Source: Aquatica leii (taxonomy: Eukaryota > Arthropoda > Insecta > Coleoptera > Lampyridae). Taken from it: 64,000 nucleotides of DNA. The DNA lies in contig CM069432.1 in assembly GCA_035610365.1 (NCBI GenBank), positions 114,037,529 through 114,101,528 of the forward strand. Reading direction: 5' to 3'. The position numbers were made by a program, and so were the translations under genes. The notes beneath the pieces are model-generated. The model had not been told where the DNA came from. It saw only the letters and a program-made list of their open reading frames with translations, and searched no databases. Shown piece by piece: positions 1 through 11,064 of this stretch (position 1 is the stretch's first letter; each line of letters starts with the position of its first letter).

Positions 1-1413
1 GGTTTTTTCGATTGTGGGCAGCATTGTATCTTTGTTCACATGGTATATTTGGGCTGATTTGGGTTAGGTGGTGTATAAATATATATACGTACTTGTAGCA
101 ATGCAAAATTTATGCTCTCATACCTATAGCAATAATCGTGGACGCGTTGCAATATTGCCACGCGTCCAGATATTTTGCCGTACTTGTCGCAATAATTGTG
201 GCAACGCTGTTTTGAGATGTGACGTCATTCCCAATGTGTGTTTCCTACATTATAGGTGTAAATGAATTTATATTCTAAATTATTCGCGATGTATTTACAA
301 TACAGAAAATGCTTGTTATTAACATTAATAAAATGATAATAATTAATAATTTGTGTTTTTAATAGAAAAAATTGTATTAAACTTTTTTAATAGAAAATAA
401 ATATTTTTTAATAAAAATAACGTTGATTACATAATCAGTATAATTTTGATTTTTCAATGAATACAATATTCGGAAATTTGAAATATTCGAGTTTTAATGC
501 CAATGACCTTATGTGTTTTGTACTTACACATATAGATATTTAAAACGTGCATATTTAATGCAGGTGCAATTAGAAAATGCTGCAATTAACATTATTGTTA
601 AAAAATTGTAATTAAACTTTCTTTCCAATTTTCTCAAAAGACAAAAAAGTCAAACAGAAAAAATATAAACCAATCATCCGCTAGAGGAGAAAATAACAAA
701 AAAGCCTTAAAGTTAAAGTAAGAACTACTAATCCTGTAAACTTCAAATTTTTGTTTCTTGATCAGACATATTTGCCACACGTTTGGCAAAGACAACAATT
801 CTTGTTTTTACTGATATCATTTATAAGCTTTTAATAGGTGGTTCAACTTTGAGAAAACAATCTTTATTCAAACCTCATTGTAGGTGTGCTCGCTTAACAT
901 TGGGCCAGTCATAATCTTTAAAAACAAATGTTTGAATGTTATATTTATAGTTTTTTTTACTGGTTCTTTGAATATGTAACTCATAATTTCCAAGAGAGTA
1001 ACAACAAAACTAAGAACCTGTATAATATCAACTCCAAAAATTCCCTTATCAGTTTCAGCAAGCAGATGCATACTAACACTTTGAACTAAGCCAGTTTTGA
1101 TAGTTAATTAGGTATACGATAATAAGAATCTGTCAAATAAGAAAAAGCAAAAAATAATTATTATTTTTTTTAATTATTTAAATTTGATTAGGAGCTATTA
1201 TTATACATACTACAGGATACTACTTAAATATTATGTCACTTATTTAAACAAAACAAAAAGATACTAAATACGAATTCATAGAATCTCACGTAGACCTCTT
1301 TTATTATTTGATGGTCCCAAGCTACGCGAGTTATATCAGCTGATTGTCTACAGTTCAACATGAAAACATATACCATATACAGAGCGTATTATATACAAGG
1401 AATACCAAAAATG
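1..1413. other. AT-rich sequence with no recognisable gene
   Basis: I see no reading frame that resembles a known protein and no clear repeat boundary. The only ordered feature is a 30-base near-perfect palindrome at 139-168, listed separately. The stretch ends at the target duplication of the BEL element. Confidence 0.6.
139..168. repeat. 30-base near-perfect palindrome
   Basis: The left arm TGGACGCGTTGCAAT is answered by ATTGCCACGCGTCCA, which is its reverse complement with one mismatch. It contains two MluI-type ACGCGT cores. It may be a transposon end or a protein-binding site; the sequence does not decide. Confidence 0.5.
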
Positions 1414-1418
1414 AGTAC

Positions 1419-1615
1419 TGTTCAAGACATTCTGCGCACCTAATTTAGTGGGGGAACATATCATTTTTCGAATTTGAAGTAAGTTGAAGACAGAACAAAT
1501 TTAAGTTTGTAACGATACATATGTTATACGAAAATGTAAACATTTTTAAACTATTTCAATTAAATTTAAATTACAGTCCACTAAGAATTTTATTATTTAC
1601 GGTTTGTCCGTAACA
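1419..1615 (+). repeat. 5' LTR of the BEL/Pao element (197 bases)
   Basis: It starts TGTTCAAGACATTCTG and ends TCCGTAACA. The same sequence recurs at 8946-9049 and 15685-15781, interrupted there by the Gypsy insertion. The sequence just after the LTR, TGGTCCTATCGATACC near 1619, is in the position of a primer binding site, but I cannot name the tRNA. Confidence 0.93.
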
Positions 1616-1963
1616 TGCTGGTCCTATCGATACCGGATTTTAAACGGCAATTAAATTAAAATGATTAATTAATCAATTAAATTTTAAAAGTATTCTATAA
1701 ATACTAAACAACGTCGTCCTACAAGAATAATCAATGAAGAAGGTGGAATTAAGTAAAAGCAAATTAACGAAGATTAAACAAATTTGGAAAATTTTGAAAG
1801 CAGTTGGAAGTATTTGTCCTATCGTCGTTATCACATCGCCATTCGAGGTCGCATACGTCGAAGTTGTTGAAGCGCTTGCATCGATAATAATTGAAGAAAA
1901 TCAGATCAAGGTTGTATTTTCCAATTATTTTAAATAAGTATAATTATAATTTTGTAAATTAAA

Positions 1964-3600
1964 ATGGCACCAAAAGAAACTATTGAAAGTGAAGTGATTA
2001 AATTAAAAACAGAAATTTTAAAATGTATCAATCAAATTAAAAGAATTGAAAGATTTGTAAACGAACATAAGTTAGATGCCCCGTCAACTGAATTAAGAGA
2101 TAAATTACTTATTAGAAAATCGAGTCTTAGTGAATATTTTGAGCAAATTAATCAATTAGATACAAAAATTATTTGTTTGGATGCTAATCAAGCATTAACT
2201 GATGATGAAAATGACGATATTTCAAATATTTACTATGACGTCGGTGCGTTTATTAATAATTTTATTCAAAAATGTGACGAGCAAACAAATTTAATAACAC
2301 GTGAACTAGATGATAACGTAAATGAAATTCCCAATGTTAAATTACCAAATATCCAAATTCATAATTTTAATGGAAAATGTATTAGCGATTTTAAACCTTT
2401 TATTGATATGTTTGAAGCTGTAATTCATACAAACACTAAACTCAAACCTGTAGAAAAATTATATCATTTAAGAAGCCACCTTGAAGGTGAAGCGCTTAAT
2501 CTTATAAGTAATTTGCCATTAACAAATGATTCTTATATTCAAGCATTGTCTATTTTAAAGGAAGCTTACAGTAATGAAACTGCATTAATCAATTCTCACA
2601 TTGACGCTTTATTAAATATTTCAAGTATTCAAAAAAGCAATTTTTCGATTTTAAAAGATTTTGTTTCTTGTATTAAACAGCACGTTGGTGCCTTAAAAAT
2701 GTTAGGTCAGCCAGTAGATGGCTGGAGTGTCATGTTAGTAAGAATTTTTACTAAAAAATTGGATTTTCATACTAATCAAGCCTATCAATTACATAGAGAT
2801 AAATCTCAAGTTCCTTCTTATACCGAATTTTTAGAATTTTTGCAACAAAGAATTTTGTCATTACAAGAATTGCCCGAAAGTAAAAAATTTTATAAAGAAA
2901 AAACTCACGTACATCTTGGAACTAATGTTAAAATTGAAAAGTGCCTATTTTGCTCTTTACCTGATCACAAATTATATAAATGTAATAAGTTTAAATTGCT
3001 AGAGACTAGTGACAGAATTATGTTTGTAAATAAAAACAAACTTTGTAAATTGTGTTTAAATAATCATTTTGGTGATTGTAGGTTTACGTTCAATTGTCGA
3101 AACTGTAGAAAAAACCATAATACGCTGTTGCATTTGGATAAATTTTTCCAACCAAAGGAGTTACCAGAACCCGAACCTACTACCAGTTTACAACTATTTA
3201 ACAGGAATCCTGAAACCTGGAAAAATGTTCTATTGCCAGTTGCGAAGGTAAAAGTAAGATCTTTTTTAGGAAAGTTTATTATTGCCTATTGTTTGTTGGA
3301 TAGTGGTTCGCAAGTGTCATTTGTAACCAATCGTTTAGTTAACAGATTAGGTATTAAAACTTACAATAGTAATTTAGATGTGATTGGCGTAGCTCAAAAT
3401 ATTACAAAGGTGCACAAATCCGTCAGCATTGAAATTCAGTCGTGTAATAGTGGTTATAACGTTAATGTTAGCTGTTCTGTAATAAAAAACATTACCGCTC
3501 AATTTCCAAATTTTAACATTGATGTTTCTCAAATAAACATACTTTACAATACTGTACTTTCTGATCCTGATTTTAATACTCCAAAAAAAAAACAAATCTT
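1964..3600 (+). pseudogene. gag and protease region of the BEL/Pao element
   Basis: The first long frame starts at ATG 1964, after a leader of about 350 bases. Its N-terminal 120 residues are Lys/Glu/Asn-rich and helical-looking. The middle has the BEL gag core (IHNFNGKCISDFKPFIDMF, then LYHLRSHLEGEALNLISNLP). Around nt 2940-3130 comes a Cys/His-rich nucleic-acid-binding segment (CLFCSLPDHKLYKC, CKLCLNNHFGDC, CRNCRKNHNTLLH). Near nt 3290 the protease motif LLDSGSQVSFVT follows. This zinc-finger-then-protease order is typical of the BEL/Pao group. Confidence 0.85.
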
Positions 3601-4397
3601 TTGCTTGGTGCAGATATATTTCTTCAATTTATTACAACTGGTAACTTTAAATCTCCAAGTTGCAGTCTTGTTCTTCAAAATGCATTATTTGGCTACGTTC
3701 TAAGTGGAGCTATCATTTCATTAAAAGGAATTTCATTTTGTTATTTGACAGTATTCTTTGCATTTTTTTTTCTAAACTGGAAAACTTCATTTATAAATTT
3801 TGGGAAACAGAAAACGTTCCTGAGCTATACATTGAATACAGCACAGAGCAACAAGCTTGTGAACATAGTTTTCAATCTTCTGTCACAAAGGTTGCTGGAA
3901 AATTTCAAGTTGAACTTCCTTTAAAACAAGATCTTATGTGTCTTAATTTGGGAGAATCGTTTTCTTTAGCGTTAAAACGATTACACAATCTTGAGAAAAG
4001 GTTTAAATTAGATCCCATTCTGTTTGATCAATATAATAAATTTTTAACTGAATATATAAAACTAGGGCATGCTAAAATAATAGATATAAATGAATATGAT
4101 TTAAATAGTGGTTCAGTCTATTTTATGGGTCATCACTGTCCCAATCTACAAGGAAACATTTTTGAAATGTTTTTTTCAATGTTTTACAAAAGATATATTT
4201 ACATTTTTAAAAACATTGCAAAAACGTCTTAATGGCCAGAATTACGTTGCAAAGTCAATGTTAGAAAAACATTCTAAAAATGTTTAAAAAATATTATTTA
4301 TAATATTATTTATATATATTTATAATATTTTACAAATGTTACATTAATGTATAAAAAATGTATAATCAACGTTTTTTTTTAAATATTGCAATATACT

Positions 4398-4579
4398 TAA
4401 GGGCAGTTCTACAATCATATGGTGTAAATGTAAGTTTAGTTATACTTGCTTTAATTTTGAAATACTGACATATTTGGCTGTTAGTTTTATTTATACTAGC
4501 CAATAACGACAGCATTTTACAATCAAATTAAGTATAACTTAACTAACATTTATACCATTATTATAGAATCAGCTCTAAA
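4398..4579. mobile_element. Hairpin MITE of about 180 bases nested in the DNA transposon
   Basis: The left half (from TTAAGGGCAGTTCTACAATC) is answered by the reverse complement of the right half (TTTTAGAGCTGATTCTATAA) over about 80 bases with moderate mismatch. Almost the whole unit folds on itself. A TTAA at the left edge would suit a piggyBac or Kolobok-type target, but the right edge does not show it clearly. Confidence 0.55.
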
Positions 4580-4780
4580 ATGCTTACAAAAGATAAATAA
4601 TGTAATCTTCAGTTTCATGTGGCTGTAAACGCATTTGATGCCTGTAACAAAAATTAACACATTAACATAAAAGTAAAACAAACATTATTCATGTAATTAC
4701 TTTATATTAATTGAAATAATTATAATAATCCTCTCAAAAGTTTCCAATTAATGAAAAAAATTTCTATTTAATGAATAGAA

Positions 4781-4883
4781 TCCTTCAGAGTGGAAAAACG
4801 ACAACAATAGAAACAACCTTTATCTGTTAAGGCCTGAACAATAAAGGTTGTTTTTATTGTTGCCGTTCCTCCACACCGAAGGA
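4781..4883. repeat. Long hairpin, 42-base arms with an 18-base loop
   Basis: The left arm 4781-4822 and right arm 4842-4883 are nearly perfect reverse complements (for example AACAACCTTTA against TAAAGGTTGTT, and TCCTTC against GAAGGA at the base). Such a stem would form a strong RNA hairpin if transcribed. It could be a small palindromic MITE or the core of the host transposon. Confidence 0.65.
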
Positions 4884-7800
4884 TATTATCTATAAAATAA
4901 GAAAACGTTTCACTACCTCTTTGTGTAAAAATATAAAACCAGAACTAACAATCCAAGATTTTGAAACTTTGTACACACAAAAAAATACTGAAAAAATTAC
5001 ATACCAAGATTAATTGGTTATTGAGCACGTTCAAATCTCCCATTTGGCTAACATCGTATCAATTTGATAACCTTAAAACATCACAAAGAATGGAAATCAT
5101 AAAGTATATAGAATGAACGTTTTAGTGTATCACTGCTGTAACAAATAACATTATACTTCAGCAAAATTTCTTGTAACAAAAAACAAAGAAAAACGTACCA
5201 TAATAAATGCTGATATAAACTAAAAGTATCCATTTGAGTTTCACTAGAACGTAAATTAGAAAACTATTAAACTGATACACTAACAAAACATTACACAGCA
5301 TAGCGAGTAATACCATGGAAATTGTTGATTCGTTGAAGCTTAAAATATAATGCAATTATGCAATTATGATATACAAAATCGCCATCTTTTCACGCAGGTA
5401 CCGGTACTTTGCGCAAACGCGATTATTAAGTACTTAATTCAAATTTGCAAGAAAGTTTTTAGAAAAACGAAAAGGTTTCATATGTATTTATTAGTAATAT
5501 GTAACAAAATTGTATATAGTTGTGTTTTTGTTACAATACATAAAAGAAAAAAGTGTATACGTGAAAGCAAACAAAGGTATACTTTCTAATAAAGTAAAAA
5601 CGTTTTTTATGTTACTAAAAAATGTTTTAGAAAACATTTTTAAAATATTACAATATCAATGTTTAAATGAAATATTTTTAAAACGCAACATAAATATTTT
5701 TTTGAAAAACATTTTTTATTTCGACTATTTTAAAACGTTGTAACGTTTTTAAAACATGAAAAAAACGTTTCCTTGCTGATTGGGGTGTAGTAAGAAATGA
5801 TAAAACTACTACTAAGTTCCGAGTTGTGTTTGATGGCAGTATGAAAACAAATAACAATAAATCTATTAATGATATGCTTTTTAACGGAGCCGTAGTACAA
5901 AAAAAACTTTTTGAAATTTTGCTCATCTTTCGATCCTTTGAATACACTCTTTTGTGCGACATAAAACAAATGTACAGGATGATCTGGATTGATCCTAAGC
6001 ACCGATCTTTACAAAATATTTTATGGAGATCAAGTTCAAATGAACCCGTACAATGTTTACAATTACAGACGGTAACATATGGTTTGAAAAGTAGTTCATT
6101 TCTTGCTACCTGATGTCTTCATGAGCATGCAATTGATAATCAAATTAGTTTTTCACTTGCTTCTAATGCGCTGCTTCAAAATACTTATGTTGATGATATT
6201 TTGTCAGGAGGTAACATAATTGAAGAAACCGTTGAATTGCGAAACCATCTAATTAATTTACTTAAAACCGGTGATTTTGAATTACATTAGTGGAATGCTA
6301 ATGATCCTCTAATACTAAAAAACATTTCTTGTGAAAATCAAACGTTAGAAAATTTTTATATTAACAAACATGATTTCACAGTTAAAACTTAGGAATTTAT
6401 TTTAATGCAAGTAATGATTGTTTTGAGATTTCTGCTCCAAAGTTAAATTTTAAAAAACACGTTACAAAAAGGCACGTTCTAAGTTTTATTTCTTCTTTTT
6501 ACGATCTATTAGGGTTTGCAGGACCCTTCGTAGTTACCGCTAAGTTATTTATGAAAAAACTTTGGATGCTTAATTTGAATTGGGATGACGTATTACCTAA
6601 TGATTTGCTGAATGAATGGCACAATTTTGCTAAAGGGTTAATTAACATGTCAAAGTTAAGTATACCCAGAAAATTGTATGTTTACAAGGCAATAAATATC
6701 GAACTAGTAGGATATTGTGATGCTTCGTCTTTGGCTTATGGAGGTGTAGTATACGTTAGATCAATCTTTTTGGATAAAGTCCATGTTTCACTTTTGTGCT
6801 CTAAATCTAGAATTGCTCCTAAAAATAAAGATAATGATCTTTCTATGCCTAGACTCGAATTAAATGCTGCATTACTACTTTCGCTATTGATAAACAAAGT
6901 ATTTAATTTGCTAAAATATTTATCTAACCTAAAAGTATTTCTTTACTCCGATTCTGAAGTAGTTCTTTCTTGGATTAAAAAAGATCCTTACAAGCTAAAT
7001 CCATACGTTGCTAATCGTATTTTAAAAATTCGAGATATTACTTCTGATTTCAATTGGCTTTATGTTGAGTCAAAGAAAAATCCCTCTGATTATATTTCAA
7101 GAGGTTTACAACCATGGGAAATCAATAATTGTCCTCTTTGGTTTTTTGGCCCAAATGAACTTTCCAATATTAACTTTTGTCATAGTATAGAAACTGAAAT
7201 AACTAATTGCAATTTTTTACCTGAATTGAAAGAAGTTTGTCTTCAAGGAATATCAAAACAAACGTTTTTTAAAAATTATTCTGATTTAAATAGGCTTCAA
7301 CGAATAGTTTCATACATATTTAGATTTTATACTAATATCACATCTAAAAATAAAGTTACTGGAAATTTAACTGTTTTTGAATTAGAATTTGCTTTAAAAC
7401 GCATTATTAGGCAAGAACAACAAACTTGTTTTATTGAAGAAATTCGATCTTTAAAACGTAACAATAAAATTAAAACCAAGTTAAGTGGTCTTTCTCCATT
7501 TCTTGATAAAGAGGAAATTTTACGCGTCGGTGGTCGGCTTCAAAATGCTAACATTTCGTATGACCAAAGGTATCCTATAATTCTTCCAAAAAACAATCAC
7601 ATTACTGATTTGATTATTCGTAGGGAACATATAAGGTTATTGCACGCTGGACAAAAACAAATTCAAAGTAGTCTTAATTTGAAATTCTGGATTATAAATA
7701 GCAATAGAGAAATTAAGAAAAACATTTATAAATGTGTCACTTGTTTTAAGCATAAGGCTAACTGTTCTAAGCAATTGATGGGTTCTCTTCCTGAAAAAAG

Positions 7801-8945
7801 GGTAAATGCGTCCCGTCCATTCGAAAACGTTGGTATTGATTTCTGTGGTCCATTTTATATTAAGCAATCCAGATTAAAAAGAGTTATTTCTACTAAATCC
7901 TATATTTTACTTTTTGTGTGCTTTTCAGTAAAGGCAATTCATATGGAACTTTTTGTCAGACATGACTACCGAAAACTTTTTGAGTGCTTTCAAAAGATTT
8001 ATTTTCGAAGAGGAAAACCTAGCAATGTTTTTGCGACAATGGTTTTAACTTTTAAAGGTGCGTTAAATCAGTTAAATAATTTTTATAAAAATGTAGATAA
8101 AGCCAAAATTTATAATTATTATTTAGATGAAAAGATTCAATTTAAATTTATTCCATCTTATTCTCCTGTTTTTGGAGGATTGTGGGAAGCTGGTGTTAAA
8201 AGTGCGAAATATCACATCAAACGAGTAGTAGGCAATAACCAACTCACCTACGAGGAATTTAATACGTTAATTGTTCAAATTGAAGGCATTTTAAATTCAA
8301 GACCATTAACCCCAATAACTAGCGATCCTTCTGATTTAACTTATCTCACTCCAGGTCACTTTTTAATAGGTGCTCCTATAACAGCCTTTCCTGAACCTGA
8401 TCTTACTCTTATTTCAGAAAATAAATTAAAGTTTTGGAAAGGTGTACCCAAATGCAACAACACTTTTGGGCTAAATGGCACTTAGATTATTTAAACTTAT
8501 TACAAAATAGACCTAAATGGAAACATTCGATTCCTAACGTCAAAGAAGGTATGCTTGTACTTTTAAAAGATGACAATTTGCCTTCCTTAAAATGGCCTAT
8601 GGCTCGAATAGAAAAAGTAATACCTGGCAATGATGGAAAAGTAAGGGTAGTCAAAATAAAGACAAAAAATGGACATTCAGTTCGAGCAATCAATAAGATT
8701 GCAGTTTTGCCTATTGATTAAAACGTTTTATGTTTTTTTTGTCTACAATTACTTATTAAAGATACAAGTTTTGTTTATTTTATATTTTAAGTATGCAGTT
8801 TATGTTTGTTAAGCAATTTTGTTAAGTATACAGTTTAAGTTAGTTTATAAAAACGCATGTATATCTAAGTTTGTATATTATTTTAATTTGTAAATTAGCA
8901 ATAACGCATGTTTCTTCCGAAACAATTTTTGCCTCCCCCAATTTA

Positions 8946-9049
8946 TGTTCAAGACATTCTGCGCACCTAATTTAGTGGGGGAACATATCATTTTTCGAAT
9001 TTGAAGTAAGTTGAACACAGAACAAATTTAAGTTTGTAACGATACATAT
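8946..9049 (+). repeat. Left part of the BEL 3' LTR, split by the Gypsy insertion
   Basis: It matches the first 104 bases of the LTR at 1419. The remainder resumes at 15685 with GTTATACGAAAATG and ends at 15781. The duplicated atat at 9046-9049 and 15685-15688 marks where the Gypsy element entered. Confidence 0.93.
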
Positions 9050-9490
9050 TGAAACGTCCGAGAAATTACTTGCAAATGCAGGAGCCTTCTAGAACTGTTA
9101 TCTAGTTTCTAGAAAATATAGCGAAAAGTGAGGAACGATCGAGAAGAATTCGCTGATGTCTATAAAAGCCGAAGATGGAAATCGTAAGTCAGTTATTGCT
9201 GGAATGCGAATGTGTTAAGAAGATAAATAAGTGATTAGCACGTGCGGACGTTTTAAATAAATAACAGTGTACACCGAATCGAGTGAACGTGACTTATAGT
9301 GTAAACAAATCCGAGGACGTTATCTTATCTTAAGTGTTATTCAACGGTATACATAAATTGTAGTGTAAGTGTTTTTATTATTAGATTTTATTAGTTCGGT
9401 TAATTTAAAAGTGCATATTTTTCTAGAATAAGTAAACGTAGTTTTAATCGTTTAAATAAATTAGTTTTTTTAAGTAATAAATTCGTAACA
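9050..9490 (+). repeat. 5' LTR of the Gypsy element (441 bases)
   Basis: It begins TGAAACGTCCGAGAAATTAC and ends ATAAATTCGTAACA. The segment TCTATAAAAGCCG near 9160 looks like a TATA box. The base run after the LTR (TTTGGTGTAAGGTGTGG) is in the position of the primer binding site; the tRNA is not identified. Confidence 0.95.
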
Positions 9491-9777
9491 TTTGGTGTAA
9501 GGTGTGGAGTTCGCAATCTAATATCGCTTCCGTTATAAAAACATTCATCGCGTAAATATCTGTTAAGATTCGCGATAAGCGTGTTTATTTATAAAGTTAA
9601 TATACTGTTTAATAAACTTTTTCTTTTAACAAGAGCGTGATCGCGATTAAATTCGTTTCCGGACACTAGTGGTTTAATATTAATAAGTGGATAGTTATTA
9701 AATTTTGTGTTATACAAAAACTGCATTTTAAAAAGTAGTGTATTTAAAAACTTTATATTCGTGTTATATTTAAATTT

Positions 9778-11019
9778 ATGCCGGTGACGCGTTCGCAAAC
9801 AGTTAAAATGGATGCAAAGCTATTTGAATTTCTTGAATCAATTAAAAATGGTCAGGAGTCGATGAATAGAAAAATGGGCGAAAATTCACAGAAAATTGAA
9901 GAAAAACTGTCGGAAAATTCAAGAAAAATGGAAGAAAAACTCTCCGAACATTCTCAGAAAATGGAGGAGAATTCTAGAAGTTTAAAAGAAGAAATACGAA
10001 CGAGCATAGAAAATCAAATCAAAATTGTTCAAGAGGAAACCCAAGCAGACATGTTAAACTTAAAAGAAGAAATTTGCGATTCTGTGAATGACATAATAGA
10101 AGAAGTACAAAACAAATTAGAAAAGAAGTTAAAAGAAAATTCAAGAACCATAGAAGACAAGCTAGAAAAAAAATTGAGAGAAAGAATGCAACTGCTTGAA
10201 GAAAGAATAACCCAAATGAATTGTCACGGTGAAGGAAGCGTCACGAGTGAAGATTTAATAATGAACCATCGAGAAGAAAACACTCACAAGTTCAAAGTTG
10301 TACCACCGAATTTTGATGGTAAAGTTCCATGGTCAACCTACTACAAGCAGTTTGAAGCCGCAGCTACTGCTAATGGTTGGAGCAACAAGCAGAAAGCGAC
10401 GTCTTTAATAGTGTCCTTACGTGGAGAAGCGCTTGGAATTTTACAAACTATTCCGGACCACCTGCAAGAAAATTACGAACTCTTAATATCACGATTAGAA
10501 ATGAGATATGGGGATGCTCATCTTCAACAAGTATATCAGGCTCAAATTAAAAGTCGGGTTCAAAAAGCTGCCGAAAGTCTTCAAGAGTTTGAGGCTGACA
10601 TCGCCAGACTAACACGGCTTGCGTATCCTACAGCACCGGATACCTTCCTGGAGCAGTTAGCTATTCAAACTTTCGTAGATGGCCTCCGAGACAGCGAAAC
10701 ACAGCAGACTCTCCGGTTAGCTCGACCGAAGACATTGGATGACGCTTTGGTGCATGCTTTGGAGTTTGAAGCAGCAAAACAAGCATCGCAACGAGGTGGT
10801 CATAGACTCTGCTGTGCTACAGAAGTACCCGCGCAGACACTGGAAAGCATCGAGGAGATAGCGCGACGAATACTTCGGGAAAGAGGAGTGACAGCTTTGA
10901 ACTGCGATGAAATAGGCCATGTACGACGGCATCGTACCAAACCTAAGAAGAGGACTAGAAGAGCCCTGGAAAATTTGGAACGAGGCGAGCAGAAAGAAAC
11001 AAAAAGTAATCTCATCTAG
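9778..11019 (+). CDS. gag: Gag of the Gypsy element
   Basis: The frame encodes 413 residues. Residues 1-160 form a Lys/Glu-rich coiled coil built from repeats of the type ENSRKMEEKLSEHSQKMEE. A capsid-like region follows, from about residue 175 (FKVVPPNFDGKVPWSTYYKQF) through KATSLIVSLRGEALGIL to EFEAAK, the wording of retrotransposon gag capsids. The C-terminal 50 residues are basic and suit nucleic-acid binding. The start is the first ATG after the leader; a second ATG lies ten codons on. Pol follows closely, so the two are probably expressed together by one of the routes Gypsy elements use. Confidence 0.9.
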   Translation: MPVTRSQTVKMDAKLFEFLESIKNGQESMNRKMGENSQKIEEKLSENSRKMEEKLSEHSQKMEENSRSLKEEIRTSIENQIKIVQEETQADMLNLKEEICDSVNDIIEEVQNKLEKKLKENSRTIEDKLEKKLRERMQLLEERITQMNCHGEGSVTSEDLIMNHREENTHKFKVVPPNFDGKVPWSTYYKQFEAAATANGWSNKQKATSLIVSLRGEALGILQTIPDHLQENYELLISRLEMRYGDAHLQQVYQAQIKSRVQKAAESLQEFEADIARLTRLAYPTAPDTFLEQLAIQTFVDGLRDSETQQTLRLARPKTLDDALVHALEFEAAKQASQRGGHRLCCATEVPAQTLESIEEIARRILRERGVTALNCDEIGHVRRHRTKPKKRTRRALENLERGEQKETKSNLI

Positions 11020-11064
11020 TCAAACTCCGGAGGTTACAATCCAAATGGCATCGCCTAGGAGCAA

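Larger units (their letters stand above)
4140..5785. mobile_element. Non-autonomous DNA transposon inserted in the BEL pol region
   Basis: The ends are inverted repeats: CCCAATCTACAAGGAAAC at the left and the complement of CCCAATCAGCAAGGAAAC at the right, continuing into CRTTTTT. Behind them both ends carry many AAAACRTTTT-like motifs in mirrored order. The triplet tgt flanks both sides (4137-4139 and 5786-5788), a possible 3-base target duplication. No transposase is readable inside; small frames there look accidental. It contains two nested hairpins, listed separately. I cannot assign a superfamily. Confidence 0.78.
3600..8721 (+). pseudogene. pol region of the BEL/Pao element (RT, RNase H, integrase)
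   Basis: Reverse transcriptase motifs are readable around nt 5820-6260 (KFRVVFDGSM, CDIKQMYRMI, YVDDILSGG). RNase H follows at 6700-7100 (YCDASSLAYGG, LYSDSEVVLSWIK). Integrase lies at about 7500-8400: an HHCC-type zinc region, then a core with VGIDFCGPF and SYSPVFGGLWEAGVKSAK, the BEL integrase wording. The C-terminal segment to 8721 resembles the BEL integrase tail (LVLLKDDNLPSLKWPMARI). A DNA transposon interrupts the region before RT. The region is broken and unlikely to make a working polyprotein. Confidence 0.85.

Noticed and set aside
1734-1937. Short frame in the BEL leader as a separate gene
   Set aside because: No similarity to known proteins; leaders of such elements often contain chance frames.
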